Source: Chitinophaga sp. LS1 (lineage in GTDB: Bacteria > Bacteroidota > Bacteroidia > Chitinophagales > Chitinophagaceae). From it: 64,000 nucleotides of DNA. The DNA lies in contig NZ_CP128362.1 in assembly GCF_034274695.1 (NCBI RefSeq), forward strand, positions 7,876,501-7,940,500. The letters run 5' to 3'. How positions within the stretch are numbered: the first letter of the stretch is position 1; the number at the start of each line of letters is the position of its first letter. Shown here in pieces: positions 35,731 to 45,588 of the stretch. The position numbers were made by a program, and so were the translations under genes. The notes below the pieces were generated by a model. That model worked only from the letters and a program-made list of their open reading frames with translations. It made no database searches and was not told where the DNA came from.

Positions 35731-36894
35731 CTATTGTCTATATGGCTTACCATATTGTTCTATACCGAAGTTACTTATGGCCTCCTGGTGTACCTGGTAA
35801 GTACCTTCAATAATCTCGAAGATCTTCGCCTCACGAAATAAACGTTCCACCGGATAAGCATTATGGCAACCGTTGGCACCATGCACCTGTATAGCGTTGT
35901 CTGTAGCTGTTCTGGCTATCTTTGATGTAAAACACTTCGCCATGATTGTTTCTATGTATGCATGCTCATGCTTTTCACGTCTTAGTGTACCGGCATTCAA
36001 ACACATTCCTCTGGCACTATGGACATTTATCGTTGTATCAGCGATCATATCCTGTATAGACTGGAATGATGACAACCGTTGTCCAAACTGTTTTCTGTTG
36101 ATAGCATAATGACACATTGCATCAAGGGATTCCTGGGCGAGCCCTAAACCGGCCCAGGCCACACTATACCTACCATAATCCAAAGCAGTATTAGCAATAT
36201 AGGTAAAGCCGCTTCCTTCAGACAATAGCATCTGTTCTTCAGATACTTCTAAATCAGTAAATGTAATTTCGGCGATGTAAGTACCCCTGTTTGCCATAAA
36301 GCCTCTCATGGGTGTTACAGTCACCCCGGGTGTATCTGCATCCACGAGAAATGCCGATACTGTTCCATTGTCCTGTGCAACAACCAGGAAGACATCTGCA
36401 ATTTCAGCAAAAGAGATCCACTTCTTTTTGCCATTTATCAGGAATTTTGTGCCCTGTCTGCTATAGGCAGTTCTGATATTCCTTGCATCAGACCCTACTT
36501 CCGGTTCGGAAAGTGCAAACGCTGCTATTTTTTCGCCAGCAGCGATCAGTGGTAACCATTTATTCTTTTGCTTATCGCTCCCCCATCTCAGGATAGTCTC
36601 GCCTACCAGGGAAGTATGCACTGTCAATAAGGCTCTTGCTGAGGAACATGCTTTGCTAAATTGTTCTGTCACTAAACCATAACTGATACAATCCATGGCC
36701 ATACCACCATACTTTTCAGGGAAAGTAGCCCCCAGATAACCTGCCCTGGCCATTTCTTTTATCAGATCTTCGGATATACCCTGTTCTTCATCGAACCGGG
36801 TTGCGAAAGGTCTGATATAGCTGGCTGCAAATATCCGGGCATTCTCCTGGATCTGCTTTTGATCATCTGTCATTTTTATTGGTTTTCTTTTCAA
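35731..36894 (-). CDS. Acyl-CoA dehydrogenase for hydroxymalonyl-ACP (FkbI/ZmaI-like)
   Basis: A 387-residue acyl-CoA dehydrogenase fold: FALSEPEVGSDARN, FLINGKKKWISFAE, GRYSVAWAGLGLAQ, QVHGANGCHNAYPVERLFREAK, EIIEGTYQVHQ. In methoxymalonyl- and hydroxymalonyl-ACP pathways such an enzyme oxidises the aldehyde of 2-hydroxy-3-oxopropionyl-ACP to the malonyl carboxylate. It differs clearly from the housekeeping enzyme at 3191. The first ATG overlaps the ACP gene by 32 bases; the ATG at 36873 (MTDDQKQ) overlaps by only 11 and is likelier. Confidence 0.88.
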   Translation of the reverse strand: MKRKPIKMTDDQKQIQENARIFAASYIRPFATRFDEEQGISEDLIKEMARAGYLGATFPEKYGGMAMDCISYGLVTEQFSKACSSARALLTVHTSLVGETILRWGSDKQKNKWLPLIAAGEKIAAFALSEPEVGSDARNIRTAYSRQGTKFLINGKKKWISFAEIADVFLVVAQDNGTVSAFLVDADTPGVTVTPMRGFMANRGTYIAEITFTDLEVSEEQMLLSEGSGFTYIANTALDYGRYSVAWAGLGLAQESLDAMCHYAINRKQFGQRLSSFQSIQDMIADTTINVHSARGMCLNAGTLRREKHEHAYIETIMAKCFTSKIARTATDNAIQVHGANGCHNAYPVERLFREAKIFEIIEGTYQVHQEAISNFGIEQYGKPYRQ

Positions 36895-37126
36895 TCAAAC
36901 TAACAATGTTATGAACGGTACTAAAGTTTTGCAGCTTGATATCCTCATTTTCTACTGTGAACCCGAATTCATTTTCAATAAAACCAAGCAGTTTCATTCC
37001 AAACAATGAATTCACATATCCTTTCTTAAAAATATCATCATCATCATGTAAGGTTACCGAACTTTCCTCATCAAACACGACAATGTTCTTCAGTATGAAC
37101 TTTCTGATTTTCTCTTTTACTTCCAT
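36863..37126 (-). CDS. Stand-alone ACP for the extender unit (FkbJ/ZmaD-like)
   Basis: An 87-residue acyl carrier protein. The phosphopantetheine Ser lies in KKGYVNSLFGMKLLGFIE (Ser about 40). The GYVNSLF form differs from the GGDSL of the modular ACP and PCP domains and is typical of carriers for methoxymalonyl, hydroxymalonyl or aminomalonyl units. It is translationally coupled to the following dehydrogenase. Confidence 0.88.
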   Translation of the reverse strand: MEVKEKIRKFILKNIVVFDEESSVTLHDDDDIFKKGYVNSLFGMKLLGFIENEFGFTVENEDIKLQNFSTVHNIVSLIEKKTNKNDR

Positions 37127-37131
37127 TTTTG

Positions 37132-38160
37132 TTATATTATTTCAACATTTATATAATTAGGTATTCCAGGGATTTCTTCGAGATCATGACCAAACTGAAT
37201 GTTGCCATTTTTGTCATTGCGTAGCTCATAGAAATTTGCGAACTTAAAGGTGACATACATCATTCTATTCCGGTCTGTCTGTTTAAAATCTGCTAATAAT
37301 CTGACATTGTTCTTCTTTGCTGCTGACATAATATGTGATAGCATCACCGTTCCCACGCCCCGTGATACAACCCGGCATGACATTAACAACAGTTTACAAC
37401 ACCAGGTTTCCGGTGATTTTTCAACCAGTGCGATGCCAATCTTACCGTATGAACCGAATTTATCTGACAGTTCGCACACAAACAGATCATAATCCTGTGC
37501 TTTTGAAAAGTGCAATAATTCTTCATAGCTATACGTTACACCGGTTGCATTCAGCTGGTTGGTACGTATCGTTAATTCTTCCACACGCTTCAGGTCCTTT
37601 TCCTCTGCTTTGGAGATAATAAAGCGCAGATCCAGCCCTGCCATGAATTCTTCCTGCGGACCTCTAAACTCTTCTTCCTGATTTTTTCTGTCGATATCAG
37701 CTTTGTACATCAATCTCCTGTTAGCAGTATCCTCTGTTATCACGCTGGGATTAAACCGTTCCAGGGAAGACAGCTGCAGATACATCTTTGCATCTATACA
37801 TTCTATTTCCGGATGTTGGCTCAGGACCTCTTCACGTTCAAAGATCTGGTCATCGACAAATACGATGGTATCTTTTCCGATATTTAATTGTTGCTGAATA
37901 ACAGTAATCGCATATGACTTGGCATCCCAAGCGATCTGCGGATAAAGAAAATAATGATCTATACCAAACTCAGATAGTTTCTTCATCGCATCATCTGCAT
38001 TATTTTTACTGGCTATAGAATGAAGAATTCCTCTCTCGTCAAATTGTTTCAACAGCTCCCTCATTTCTGGTTTTAACCTTACATCTGCATCTTCCAGTAA
38101 TGTTCCGTCCCAGATAGTATTGTCAAGATCCCAGACAATACACTTTACTTCTTTTGGCAT
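37132..38160 (-). CDS. FkbH-like glyceryl-ACP synthase (HAD family)
   Basis: A 342-residue protein. The N-terminal HAD phosphatase-like domain has VWDLDNTIWDG (nucleophile Asp), HSIASKNN and VFVDDQIFEREEV. The C-terminal part resembles a GNAT-like fold (GSYGKIGIALVEK, SRGVGTVMLSHIM). FkbH enzymes take D-1,3-bisphosphoglycerate, dephosphorylate it and load the glyceryl group onto the ACP. It starts the hydroxymalonyl-ACP pathway and lies next to its ACP (6 bases). Confidence 0.92.
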   Translation of the reverse strand: MPKEVKCIVWDLDNTIWDGTLLEDADVRLKPEMRELLKQFDERGILHSIASKNNADDAMKKLSEFGIDHYFLYPQIAWDAKSYAITVIQQQLNIGKDTIVFVDDQIFEREEVLSQHPEIECIDAKMYLQLSSLERFNPSVITEDTANRRLMYKADIDRKNQEEEFRGPQEEFMAGLDLRFIISKAEEKDLKRVEELTIRTNQLNATGVTYSYEELLHFSKAQDYDLFVCELSDKFGSYGKIGIALVEKSPETWCCKLLLMSCRVVSRGVGTVMLSHIMSAAKKNNVRLLADFKQTDRNRMMYVTFKFANFYELRNDKNGNIQFGHDLEEIPGIPNYINVEII

Positions 38161-38180
38161 ATTTTGTATTTTCTAATCAA

Positions 38181-39020
38181 TCAATATTTAAAAAACCCTT
38201 CTCCTGATTTTCTTCCTAACAGGCCTTTACCGACCATTTCACGCAACAGCTTACAACACATAAAGCGGTTATCTTTATAGCTATCATATAGTACCTCCAA
38301 CGAATTAACCACTGTATCAATTCCTATCAGATCTGCAGTTGCCAATGGCCCCATTGCATGACCATATCCCAGGGTGAAAATCTGATCAATATCTGCTGCT
38401 GATGCCACCTGTTCTTCCAGCAACATAGCTGCTTCATTCATATATAGATGGGAAACCCTGTTACTGACGAAGCCCGGCTTATCATTTACCACTATTGCCT
38501 TCTTGCCCAGCGTTGCCAGTGTCTTCTTCATATCTGCCAGTGTATCTTCTTCTGTAAGCGGTGATTTGATAACCTCTACCATTTTCTTTAATGGAACCGG
38601 GTTCATAAAGTGCGCACCTATTACACGGTCAGGATGATTGAAACAGGTGGCTACTTTTGCAATTTCAATACAGCTGGTGTTGATGGCAAGGGTCATGTCC
38701 TTTTTCATCAATGGGTTCAGCTCTTTATATAATTGTTCTTTCAACTGCCAGTTTTCCGGGATATTTTCAATCACGAAGTTTGCTTCCGCCACACTTTGCA
38801 ACCCAATTTCAAACCTGATGCGCCCCAATACTTCTTCCAGCGTAACCTGCTGAAACTGCTCTTTTACCATTTTTACCATCCTCAAGTCTGATCTCAATTT
38901 TGATTTGGCGGTATTCAGCACTTCTTCACTTATATCAATCAAAACTACATTGTATCCATTCAGGGCAAAGTCAAGCGCAATGCCTGTACCCATTATACCG
39001 GCTCCTATTACTGCTATCAT
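38181..39020 (-). CDS. 3-hydroxyacyl-CoA dehydrogenase for extender unit (FkbK/ZmaG-like)
   Basis: A 279-residue NAD-dependent dehydrogenase: Rossmann GAGIMGTGIALDFAL, INTSCIEIAKVAT, GAHFMNPVPLKKMVEVI, NDKPGFVSNRV, GYGHAMGPLATADLIGID. It should oxidise the 3-hydroxyl of glyceryl-ACP to the aldehyde. It lies between the loader NRPS (31-base gap) and the FkbH gene (20-base gap). Confidence 0.9.
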   Translation of the reverse strand: MIAVIGAGIMGTGIALDFALNGYNVVLIDISEEVLNTAKSKLRSDLRMVKMVKEQFQQVTLEEVLGRIRFEIGLQSVAEANFVIENIPENWQLKEQLYKELNPLMKKDMTLAINTSCIEIAKVATCFNHPDRVIGAHFMNPVPLKKMVEVIKSPLTEEDTLADMKKTLATLGKKAIVVNDKPGFVSNRVSHLYMNEAAMLLEEQVASAADIDQIFTLGYGHAMGPLATADLIGIDTVVNSLEVLYDSYKDNRFMCCKLLREMVGKGLLGRKSGEGFFKY

Positions 39021-39051
39021 AGTTTAAAATTCTTCTTTAAGGAAATACTTA

Positions 39052-42000
39052 TTAGTCGATGAATAATTTGCTCAGATCCTCATTATCCAGGTCCACCAGA
39101 TCAAGGTCAATACCTGGCAAATGCAATTCATTTCCGTTGATGGAGCTGCGGGAGAATTCTTCCAGATAATTTTTATAATTCTCCAGAAAGATGGCTATAT
39201 CAGTCTTTAAAAATGCATATTGGTCATATGCCACATTTATCCGCAGGCTACCATTCACGATCATACAGTTAATGTCGATCTTTGCTGTCCGGTGATTTTT
39301 ATTACCTATATTATTCCTACCTGTGGTTGCAACATAGGTGAACAAATCATTGCTTAAATCCCGGTCAAAAACACCCAGATAATTGAATCTTACTTCCGAA
39401 ATTTTGTTTAAATCAGCGAAAGCACGCTTCATAAACATTAATATTCCAAAGCCAATCCCATTATCAGGCACGTGGTCTATCTGCCTTTTAATGCGTTGTA
39501 ACTGCATCCCCAAATCGCCGCATTTATAATGGAATACCTGTGGATACATGACAGTAAACCAGCCAATGGCATTAGACACATCCAGCTGCCGGAATGATCT
39601 GCCATGGCTTTCCAATTCGAGGGTAATATTTGTTCTTCCCGTCCACTTATTCAATGCTTCCAGCAATCCGGCTATCAGCAATGCCTGTAGATCCGTATTA
39701 GGGAATAATTTGCTATGCTGTATGATCTCATCAGTTGTAGCTGCATCAAACAACAATTCCTCTTCCTGGTAATTCTCATGCAGCCATGTTGTAACAGCTA
39801 CCTGTACCGGCAATGCAAAGTCGTTTTGCACAATATCATTCCAATACTCAAACTGATCATTGATGTAAGACTTATCTATAGAGTCAGCCAGCAGCTGATG
39901 CCAGTCTCTGGCAGACGCCGTCTTTTGATATGCAACAGGAGAAAGGCTATTGTCAAACAACAGGTATAGCTGATGTATATCTGCCAAAAGGGTTCTCCAT
40001 GAAACGCCATCGATAACCAAATGGTGCACCATAATATACAGATAGTCTACCTCGTCTGCCACGGTGATCAGAAATACCCTTATCAGCAAATCATTTTCGA
40101 GATCAAAAGAGGTATTCAGCTGGCTGAGCTCCTGTTCCAGCTGCGCCTGTGTTGCGATGGCTGATGTCATCACAGGCAGATCCTGTTGTAACGCTTCCCT
40201 GTTATAATTTACAAGCATACGGTGGAGATCGAAATTTTGTCTTAACCCATCATAGCGAAGCAATATTTCGTTCAGAACTTTGGTTAAGATCATCTTATCC
40301 ACCCGCCTATGCATTTTAAGCAGGGTTGTCTGGTTATATATACCTGGCTGCGCAAGGGATAATCCGGCAAACCAGCTTTCAATCGGTATAAAGCCTCTGG
40401 TACCAGATAAAATGCCCTGTTCAAACTGGTTAACGGGCTGCAATTCTGCCTGTTTGCTGATTTGTGCGATAGTTTGCCCCAGCAGAATATTCTTTGTATT
40501 TACATTGATATGATACTGTGACAGGCGGGAAACGATCTGTACCGCTTTTATAGAATCGCCTCCTAATTCAAAGAAGTTATTGTAGATACCTATATGTTCC
40601 TGCTCCAACAACTCCTGCCATACTTCTATCATCCGTTGCTGCACATTATTTTCAGCTTGTGCATATGCTACCTGTTCCGGTAAAACAGGCAGGGCCAATA
40701 ATGCTGGTACATCTACCTTACCATTATTATTTATTGGAATACGCTCCAGAAAATAGTACTGTCGGGGTATCATGTAGAAAGGCAGCTCCGCCGACAGCTG
40801 GTCCTGTAGTTCCTGCAAAGCAGACTTACGGAATTCCTGTAGACTGAGCGTTTCTTTGTACTGATTTTCAAAAACAATATATGCGCATAATATACCGTCA
40901 TTATTTCCATTGCCGGTTACTTTTACTACCGCCTCCTTCACCAGCCTGGATTTTAGCAGCTGCGCCTCTATTTCTCCCGGCTCAATGCGGAATCCTTTTA
41001 TCTTCACCTGATTGTCCGACCGGCCTTTGTACATCAGGATACCATCATGCGACCATACACCCAGATCTCCTGTTTTGTAGAGCTTTGCTCCCTGAATAAA
41101 AGGATGCGGGATAAACTTTTCACTGGTGAGGGCTTCATTGCCTACATAATATTTAGCCAGACCATGGCCGCCTATATAAATCTCTCCAATTGCTCTGATG
41201 CCTACCGGCTTTAAAAATTTATCCAGTAAATAAATCTGGGTATTATCGATCGGCTTACCAATTGCCACTCCAACATCTGTATCCTTTGACAAATCAAACA
41301 GATGTATCATACAACCAACCGTGGCTTCGGTTGGTCCATATTCGTTAAATATCTCCACCTTGTTGTGGTACTTACTGCTTAGCAGCCTGGCCAGTGATAC
41401 CTTCAGTTCCTCTCCACCTACAATAAACCGGCTGATCTTACTATTATTGTTTACTGGCAGAAAATCTGTGAGTAAGGCCAGATGTGATGGTGTCACCTTT
41501 ACGACATCTACCCTATTATCATTTACTACCTGTTCGATGGCTATACCAGCAGCATTGTCCCTGTAAATGATAATCCGCCCGCCACTCAGCAAAGGCACAA
41601 ATATCGAGGTAACGGTGAGATCGAATGATACGGAGGTGAACAAAGGAAATACCAGCTTCTCTCCTTTACAATATACCTTAGCCGCCCAATAAATATAGTT
41701 TACCAGCGACTGGTTGGAGATAGCTACACCCTTAGGGGTACCAGTAGTACCAGAGGTATAAATCACATAAGCTGTATCAGCTGGCTGTGGTATGTGCTCC
41801 GCTACTGTTGTACCTTCGTATGGTAATTCATCCAGTAATAAAATAGGTGGATGATCAGACAATCCCCTGCCCAGTTCAGCACCATGTACATCATACCAGT
41901 TCTTAATGCTTATGACCACTGTAGCCTGGCTATCTTTCAGGATATAACTGATTCTGCTCAACGGCATACTGGTATCTATCGGTATGTAGTAGCCACCTGC

Positions 42001-45000
42001 TTTGATAACTGCCATTAATGCTGCTACCTGATCATGATCTGACTCCATAATAATCGCCACAGGCTGCTTGCCTGTTACACCATGCTGTTGCATAACAGCA
42101 GCTAACTGGTTGATCCTGGACTGTAAATATCCATAGCTCCACGCTACACCATTATACTCAACGGCAGTAGCATCCGGCTGCATGTTCACCATTTCTTCAA
42201 ATAATGTAACAACCGTTTTTTGTGCCGAATAAGCTCTTTCTGTGTCATTAAACTGATGTAGGATCTCATTGATGGAGGCAGCACTGTGTGTTGACATATC
42301 AGCCAGCAGCTGATCTGTATTTTCAGCAATATGGTGCAAGATCTTCAGGAAACTTTCAGCATAGCCATGCATAGTCTCCTCTCTGAAAAGGCTAGTTGCA
42401 TACTCTATACTGAATGCCAGTTCATCTGCCTGCTCAAATATTTCAAAGGACAGGTCAAACTTGGAGAAACCAGGGTCAAAATCCTTTTTGCGGATGAATA
42501 CTCCTTGTACATCAGGGATGTTTAATTCCATATTCTGGTAATTAAACATTGTATCAAATACCAGGTGGTTACTTAAGGTCCTGTGCCTGTTTGTAACATC
42601 CACAAGCATTTCAAACGGATATTCCTGGTTATCCAGCGCAGATAATATATACTGTTTTAACTCTTTTAAATATGCTTTATAACTTTTGCCTGCTTCCGGA
42701 AAACTCCTCACCACCAGATTGTTTACAAACATTCCGATCAGATCTTTGATCTGTGGTTGTGTTCGGCCAATGACCGGCACACCTACCAGTAGATCTTCCT
42801 GTCCGGCATATTTAGATAAAAGAATCTTATATGCAGACAGTAACAATGTGAACATGGTAGTCTTTTCCTGTTTTGCCACTGCCTGTAACGCACGGAATAA
42901 TTCCTGACTTACCGGGAAGGTCAACCGCTTGCCTGCAGTGTTAAAAGAGGTAGTTCTTTGCAGGTCAACCGGCAAATTCAGCACCGGCAGTTCATCTCCC
43001 AGCCGCTGTTGCCAAAAAGCAGTACCATCCTGGTAAATGCTGCTATGCTCATTTTCCCAGGCGGCATAATCCCTAAAATGCAGGGCAGGTGCTGACAGTA
43101 CGTCACCATTGTATACTTTAAAAATATGTTCCAGCAGGATATAAATGGAAGAGCCATCTGCTATGATATGGTGGCAATCGATAAATAATACTGATTTATC
43201 TGACTGGCATTTGAGATATACAACTCTAAAAAGCGGCCCATTATGCAAATCAAATGGCTGAACCAATGCCTTCAATTCGGAACCTGTAACTTCATCAGCC
43301 GTCTCCAGCATCTGAAAGGCAAGCATTGCATCGGGGTTGATTACCTGAAGCGGGAGGCCATTTTCGATGATAAATGTTGTTCTTAAAATATCAATTGACG
43401 CATATATGTCACTGATTGCATTTTTCAGCTTCACCTCATCAACAGGCCCATCAAGTGTAATTGCAAATGGAATATTATAGGCAGTGCTATTTTTATCTGC
43501 TTCCCAAGTATAATATATTCTTCTCTGGGCAGCTGACAATACGTAATGCGGTTGCGCTTGCAGGGCAGGAATAGCCTGCAGAACATGCTTTTCCTTTTTT
43601 GTAATCAGTTCACTTAAGCTAAAAATATTGCCACAACCATAGATTTCCTCGAAAGTGATCTTTATCCCAAACGCATCCTGTATATAAGCCACCAGGGAAG
43701 CCATTTTGATAGAATTGCCTCCCAGGGTAAAAAAGTTATCGCCAACGCTCAGCTGATTGCCATACAACAGCTTTTTCCAGTATTCCAGTAACCTGGCCTG
43801 TATGTTATTTTGTGGTTCAATATTCAGCATACCTGCAGCTGATGGTTTTGGCACAACAGCTGAAATTTCTTCCACAACAGTATCGAATACTCCACTATTA
43901 TACAATTCGATCAACTTGTAGCGCTGCACTTTTCCACTGGTGGTTTTGGGTATCTCCCTCACCGGGATCACTTTATCTATTTCTATACCCAAAGTACTGT
44001 TGACCCTGTTAGTTAACTGTTGTAACAGTGGCAGGAAGGTCTCCACCTTTCCTTTGAACAAAACAAAAACGAATAATTCTTCCCGTTGAGTGATATGGTT
44101 GGATTGACCAGCTACGGCCACTTTTCCCAGGTCAATACCATCTATAGTTTCAATTACATTCTCAATATCATGGGGGTAAAAATTTTGTCCGTTCAGGAAG
44201 ATAATATCTTTTGCCCTGCCGGTAACAAATAAACAACCTTCATGCACAAATCCAAGATCACCCGTGCGTAACCAGGCATCAGCAGTGATTACTTTTTCAG
44301 TTGCTGCTGTGTTATTATAATACCCTGCTGTTACATTTCCTCCTTTTATGAGGATTTCACCAATTGTATTATCGGAAAGTGCATTACCGGTTACATCAGT
44401 AATTTTAACGTCACAGTTCCAAACTGGTTTACCAAGGTTCACACAGGCAAATGTGTTATCCTGCTGGTCTAATAAGACCTTGTCTCCCATACCTACATGA
44501 TCTCGGCTTACATGCAGGACCTTCATATTTGCTTCCGGCTGGGAAAATGTTACTGCAAGACTAGCCTCTGCCAATCCGTATACAGGGAAAATAACATTAC
44601 TTTTTAAACCATATCTGGCCAGTTCCGTCGTAAATTCCTGACACAGTGATGCGGAGATAGGCTCAGCACCATTTGTGATAATACGCAGGCATGACAGATC
44701 ATAAAGACCATCTTCCGTATTTCGCAAAGCATTCAGCAGGTATCTGTAGCCAAAGTTGGGGGATGCTGTAAAAGTGATGCTGTGAATGGAGATTTTTTGC
44801 AACCACAGCGTTGGCCTTCTTATGAACAGTTCTGTAGGCATAATAAAATGCTTCCATCCCATATACATTGGTGTCAGATGGTAGCCTATCAATCCCATAT
44901 CGTGCGTAAGTGGCATCCAGGAAAAGAAAAGATCACCTGTGGCAGGAGCAGCTATTCCTTTCAAAATAGCATTAACATTCGTAACAAGATTCTTATGTGT

Positions 45001-45588
45001 GAGTACAACACCTTTAGGGTTGCCGGTAGAACCAGAGGAAAATTGAATATAGGCTATATCATTCACACCGGGTGTATGCATAATACCTGGTGTATGATCT
45101 TCATTAATGATCGTATCAAAACAATATCTTGTATTTACCTGTTCGTAAACAGTCGTTTCGTTTTCTCCCCAGATGAATGTTGTTATTCTGGAAAACTGCG
45201 CTTCATATGTAAATAAGTAAGGCTTATGCAGTGTTTTCCATACATTGATTAGTTTTCTCTTCTGGTCATCATTTCTTCCCAAGCTTAAGGGTACAGGAAT
45301 GATTCCTCCTAACAGACATGCCCAGAATACGATTATAAATGAACGGTTATTATCCAGCTGGAATACCATCTCATCGCCTGGCTGAAGACCCAGCTGCTGC
45401 AGGTATCCTAACACACTTACAGATTGTTCATAAGCATCAGCATAGGAAAGCCAGTTTTCTTCATTTGCTCCGTTTATAAACATGATACCACCATCAGACT
45501 TCGCACTATCAAGAAACGCACTTACCAGTGTCTTGTTTTTCATATACCGTAACTTATTAAAGATTGGATTAAAGATGTAATCAAACAA
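39052..45588 (-). CDS. FAAL-ACP-C-A(Asn)-PCP-E acyl-D-Asn loading synthetase
   Basis: A 2178-residue NRPS. FAAL domain about 15-580 (SSGSTGNPKGV; the FAAL-type MPLTHDMGLIG; GRAKDIIFLNGQNFYPHDIE), ACP with GGNSI (about 624), C with HHIIADG (about 806), A about 1110-1635, PCP with GGDSI (about 1675), and E about 1735-2140 (HHLVIDGVSW, ESHGRS, GWFTVMYP, FNYLG). Aligning A to GrsA gives pocket residues D-L-T-K-I-G-E-V-G-K, close to the published Asn code DLTKLGEVGK. The product should be N-acyl-D-Asn on the PCP. The tail is acidic (DLDLVDLDNEDLSKLF), perhaps a docking peptide. The first ATG overlaps the peptidase gene by 8 bases; MKNKTLV at 45543 is an alternative start. Confidence 0.93.
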   Translation of the reverse strand: MFDYIFNPIFNKLRYMKNKTLVSAFLDSAKSDGGIMFINGANEENWLSYADAYEQSVSVLGYLQQLGLQPGDEMVFQLDNNRSFIIVFWACLLGGIIPVPLSLGRNDDQKRKLINVWKTLHKPYLFTYEAQFSRITTFIWGENETTVYEQVNTRYCFDTIINEDHTPGIMHTPGVNDIAYIQFSSGSTGNPKGVVLTHKNLVTNVNAILKGIAAPATGDLFFSWMPLTHDMGLIGYHLTPMYMGWKHFIMPTELFIRRPTLWLQKISIHSITFTASPNFGYRYLLNALRNTEDGLYDLSCLRIITNGAEPISASLCQEFTTELARYGLKSNVIFPVYGLAEASLAVTFSQPEANMKVLHVSRDHVGMGDKVLLDQQDNTFACVNLGKPVWNCDVKITDVTGNALSDNTIGEILIKGGNVTAGYYNNTAATEKVITADAWLRTGDLGFVHEGCLFVTGRAKDIIFLNGQNFYPHDIENVIETIDGIDLGKVAVAGQSNHITQREELFVFVLFKGKVETFLPLLQQLTNRVNSTLGIEIDKVIPVREIPKTTSGKVQRYKLIELYNSGVFDTVVEEISAVVPKPSAAGMLNIEPQNNIQARLLEYWKKLLYGNQLSVGDNFFTLGGNSIKMASLVAYIQDAFGIKITFEEIYGCGNIFSLSELITKKEKHVLQAIPALQAQPHYVLSAAQRRIYYTWEADKNSTAYNIPFAITLDGPVDEVKLKNAISDIYASIDILRTTFIIENGLPLQVINPDAMLAFQMLETADEVTGSELKALVQPFDLHNGPLFRVVYLKCQSDKSVLFIDCHHIIADGSSIYILLEHIFKVYNGDVLSAPALHFRDYAAWENEHSSIYQDGTAFWQQRLGDELPVLNLPVDLQRTTSFNTAGKRLTFPVSQELFRALQAVAKQEKTTMFTLLLSAYKILLSKYAGQEDLLVGVPVIGRTQPQIKDLIGMFVNNLVVRSFPEAGKSYKAYLKELKQYILSALDNQEYPFEMLVDVTNRHRTLSNHLVFDTMFNYQNMELNIPDVQGVFIRKKDFDPGFSKFDLSFEIFEQADELAFSIEYATSLFREETMHGYAESFLKILHHIAENTDQLLADMSTHSAASINEILHQFNDTERAYSAQKTVVTLFEEMVNMQPDATAVEYNGVAWSYGYLQSRINQLAAVMQQHGVTGKQPVAIIMESDHDQVAALMAVIKAGGYYIPIDTSMPLSRISYILKDSQATVVISIKNWYDVHGAELGRGLSDHPPILLLDELPYEGTTVAEHIPQPADTAYVIYTSGTTGTPKGVAISNQSLVNYIYWAAKVYCKGEKLVFPLFTSVSFDLTVTSIFVPLLSGGRIIIYRDNAAGIAIEQVVNDNRVDVVKVTPSHLALLTDFLPVNNNSKISRFIVGGEELKVSLARLLSSKYHNKVEIFNEYGPTEATVGCMIHLFDLSKDTDVGVAIGKPIDNTQIYLLDKFLKPVGIRAIGEIYIGGHGLAKYYVGNEALTSEKFIPHPFIQGAKLYKTGDLGVWSHDGILMYKGRSDNQVKIKGFRIEPGEIEAQLLKSRLVKEAVVKVTGNGNNDGILCAYIVFENQYKETLSLQEFRKSALQELQDQLSAELPFYMIPRQYYFLERIPINNNGKVDVPALLALPVLPEQVAYAQAENNVQQRMIEVWQELLEQEHIGIYNNFFELGGDSIKAVQIVSRLSQYHINVNTKNILLGQTIAQISKQAELQPVNQFEQGILSGTRGFIPIESWFAGLSLAQPGIYNQTTLLKMHRRVDKMILTKVLNEILLRYDGLRQNFDLHRMLVNYNREALQQDLPVMTSAIATQAQLEQELSQLNTSFDLENDLLIRVFLITVADEVDYLYIMVHHLVIDGVSWRTLLADIHQLYLLFDNSLSPVAYQKTASARDWHQLLADSIDKSYINDQFEYWNDIVQNDFALPVQVAVTTWLHENYQEEELLFDAATTDEIIQHSKLFPNTDLQALLIAGLLEALNKWTGRTNITLELESHGRSFRQLDVSNAIGWFTVMYPQVFHYKCGDLGMQLQRIKRQIDHVPDNGIGFGILMFMKRAFADLNKISEVRFNYLGVFDRDLSNDLFTYVATTGRNNIGNKNHRTAKIDINCMIVNGSLRINVAYDQYAFLKTDIAIFLENYKNYLEEFSRSSINGNELHLPGIDLDLVDLDNEDLSKLFID

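Noticed and set aside
39052..40500. The last condensation-like domain of the loader taken as a second C domain
   Set aside because: HHLVIDGVSW, ESHGRS, GWFTVMYP and FNYLG are epimerisation-domain signatures and it sits at the protein end after a PCP, so it is an E domain.
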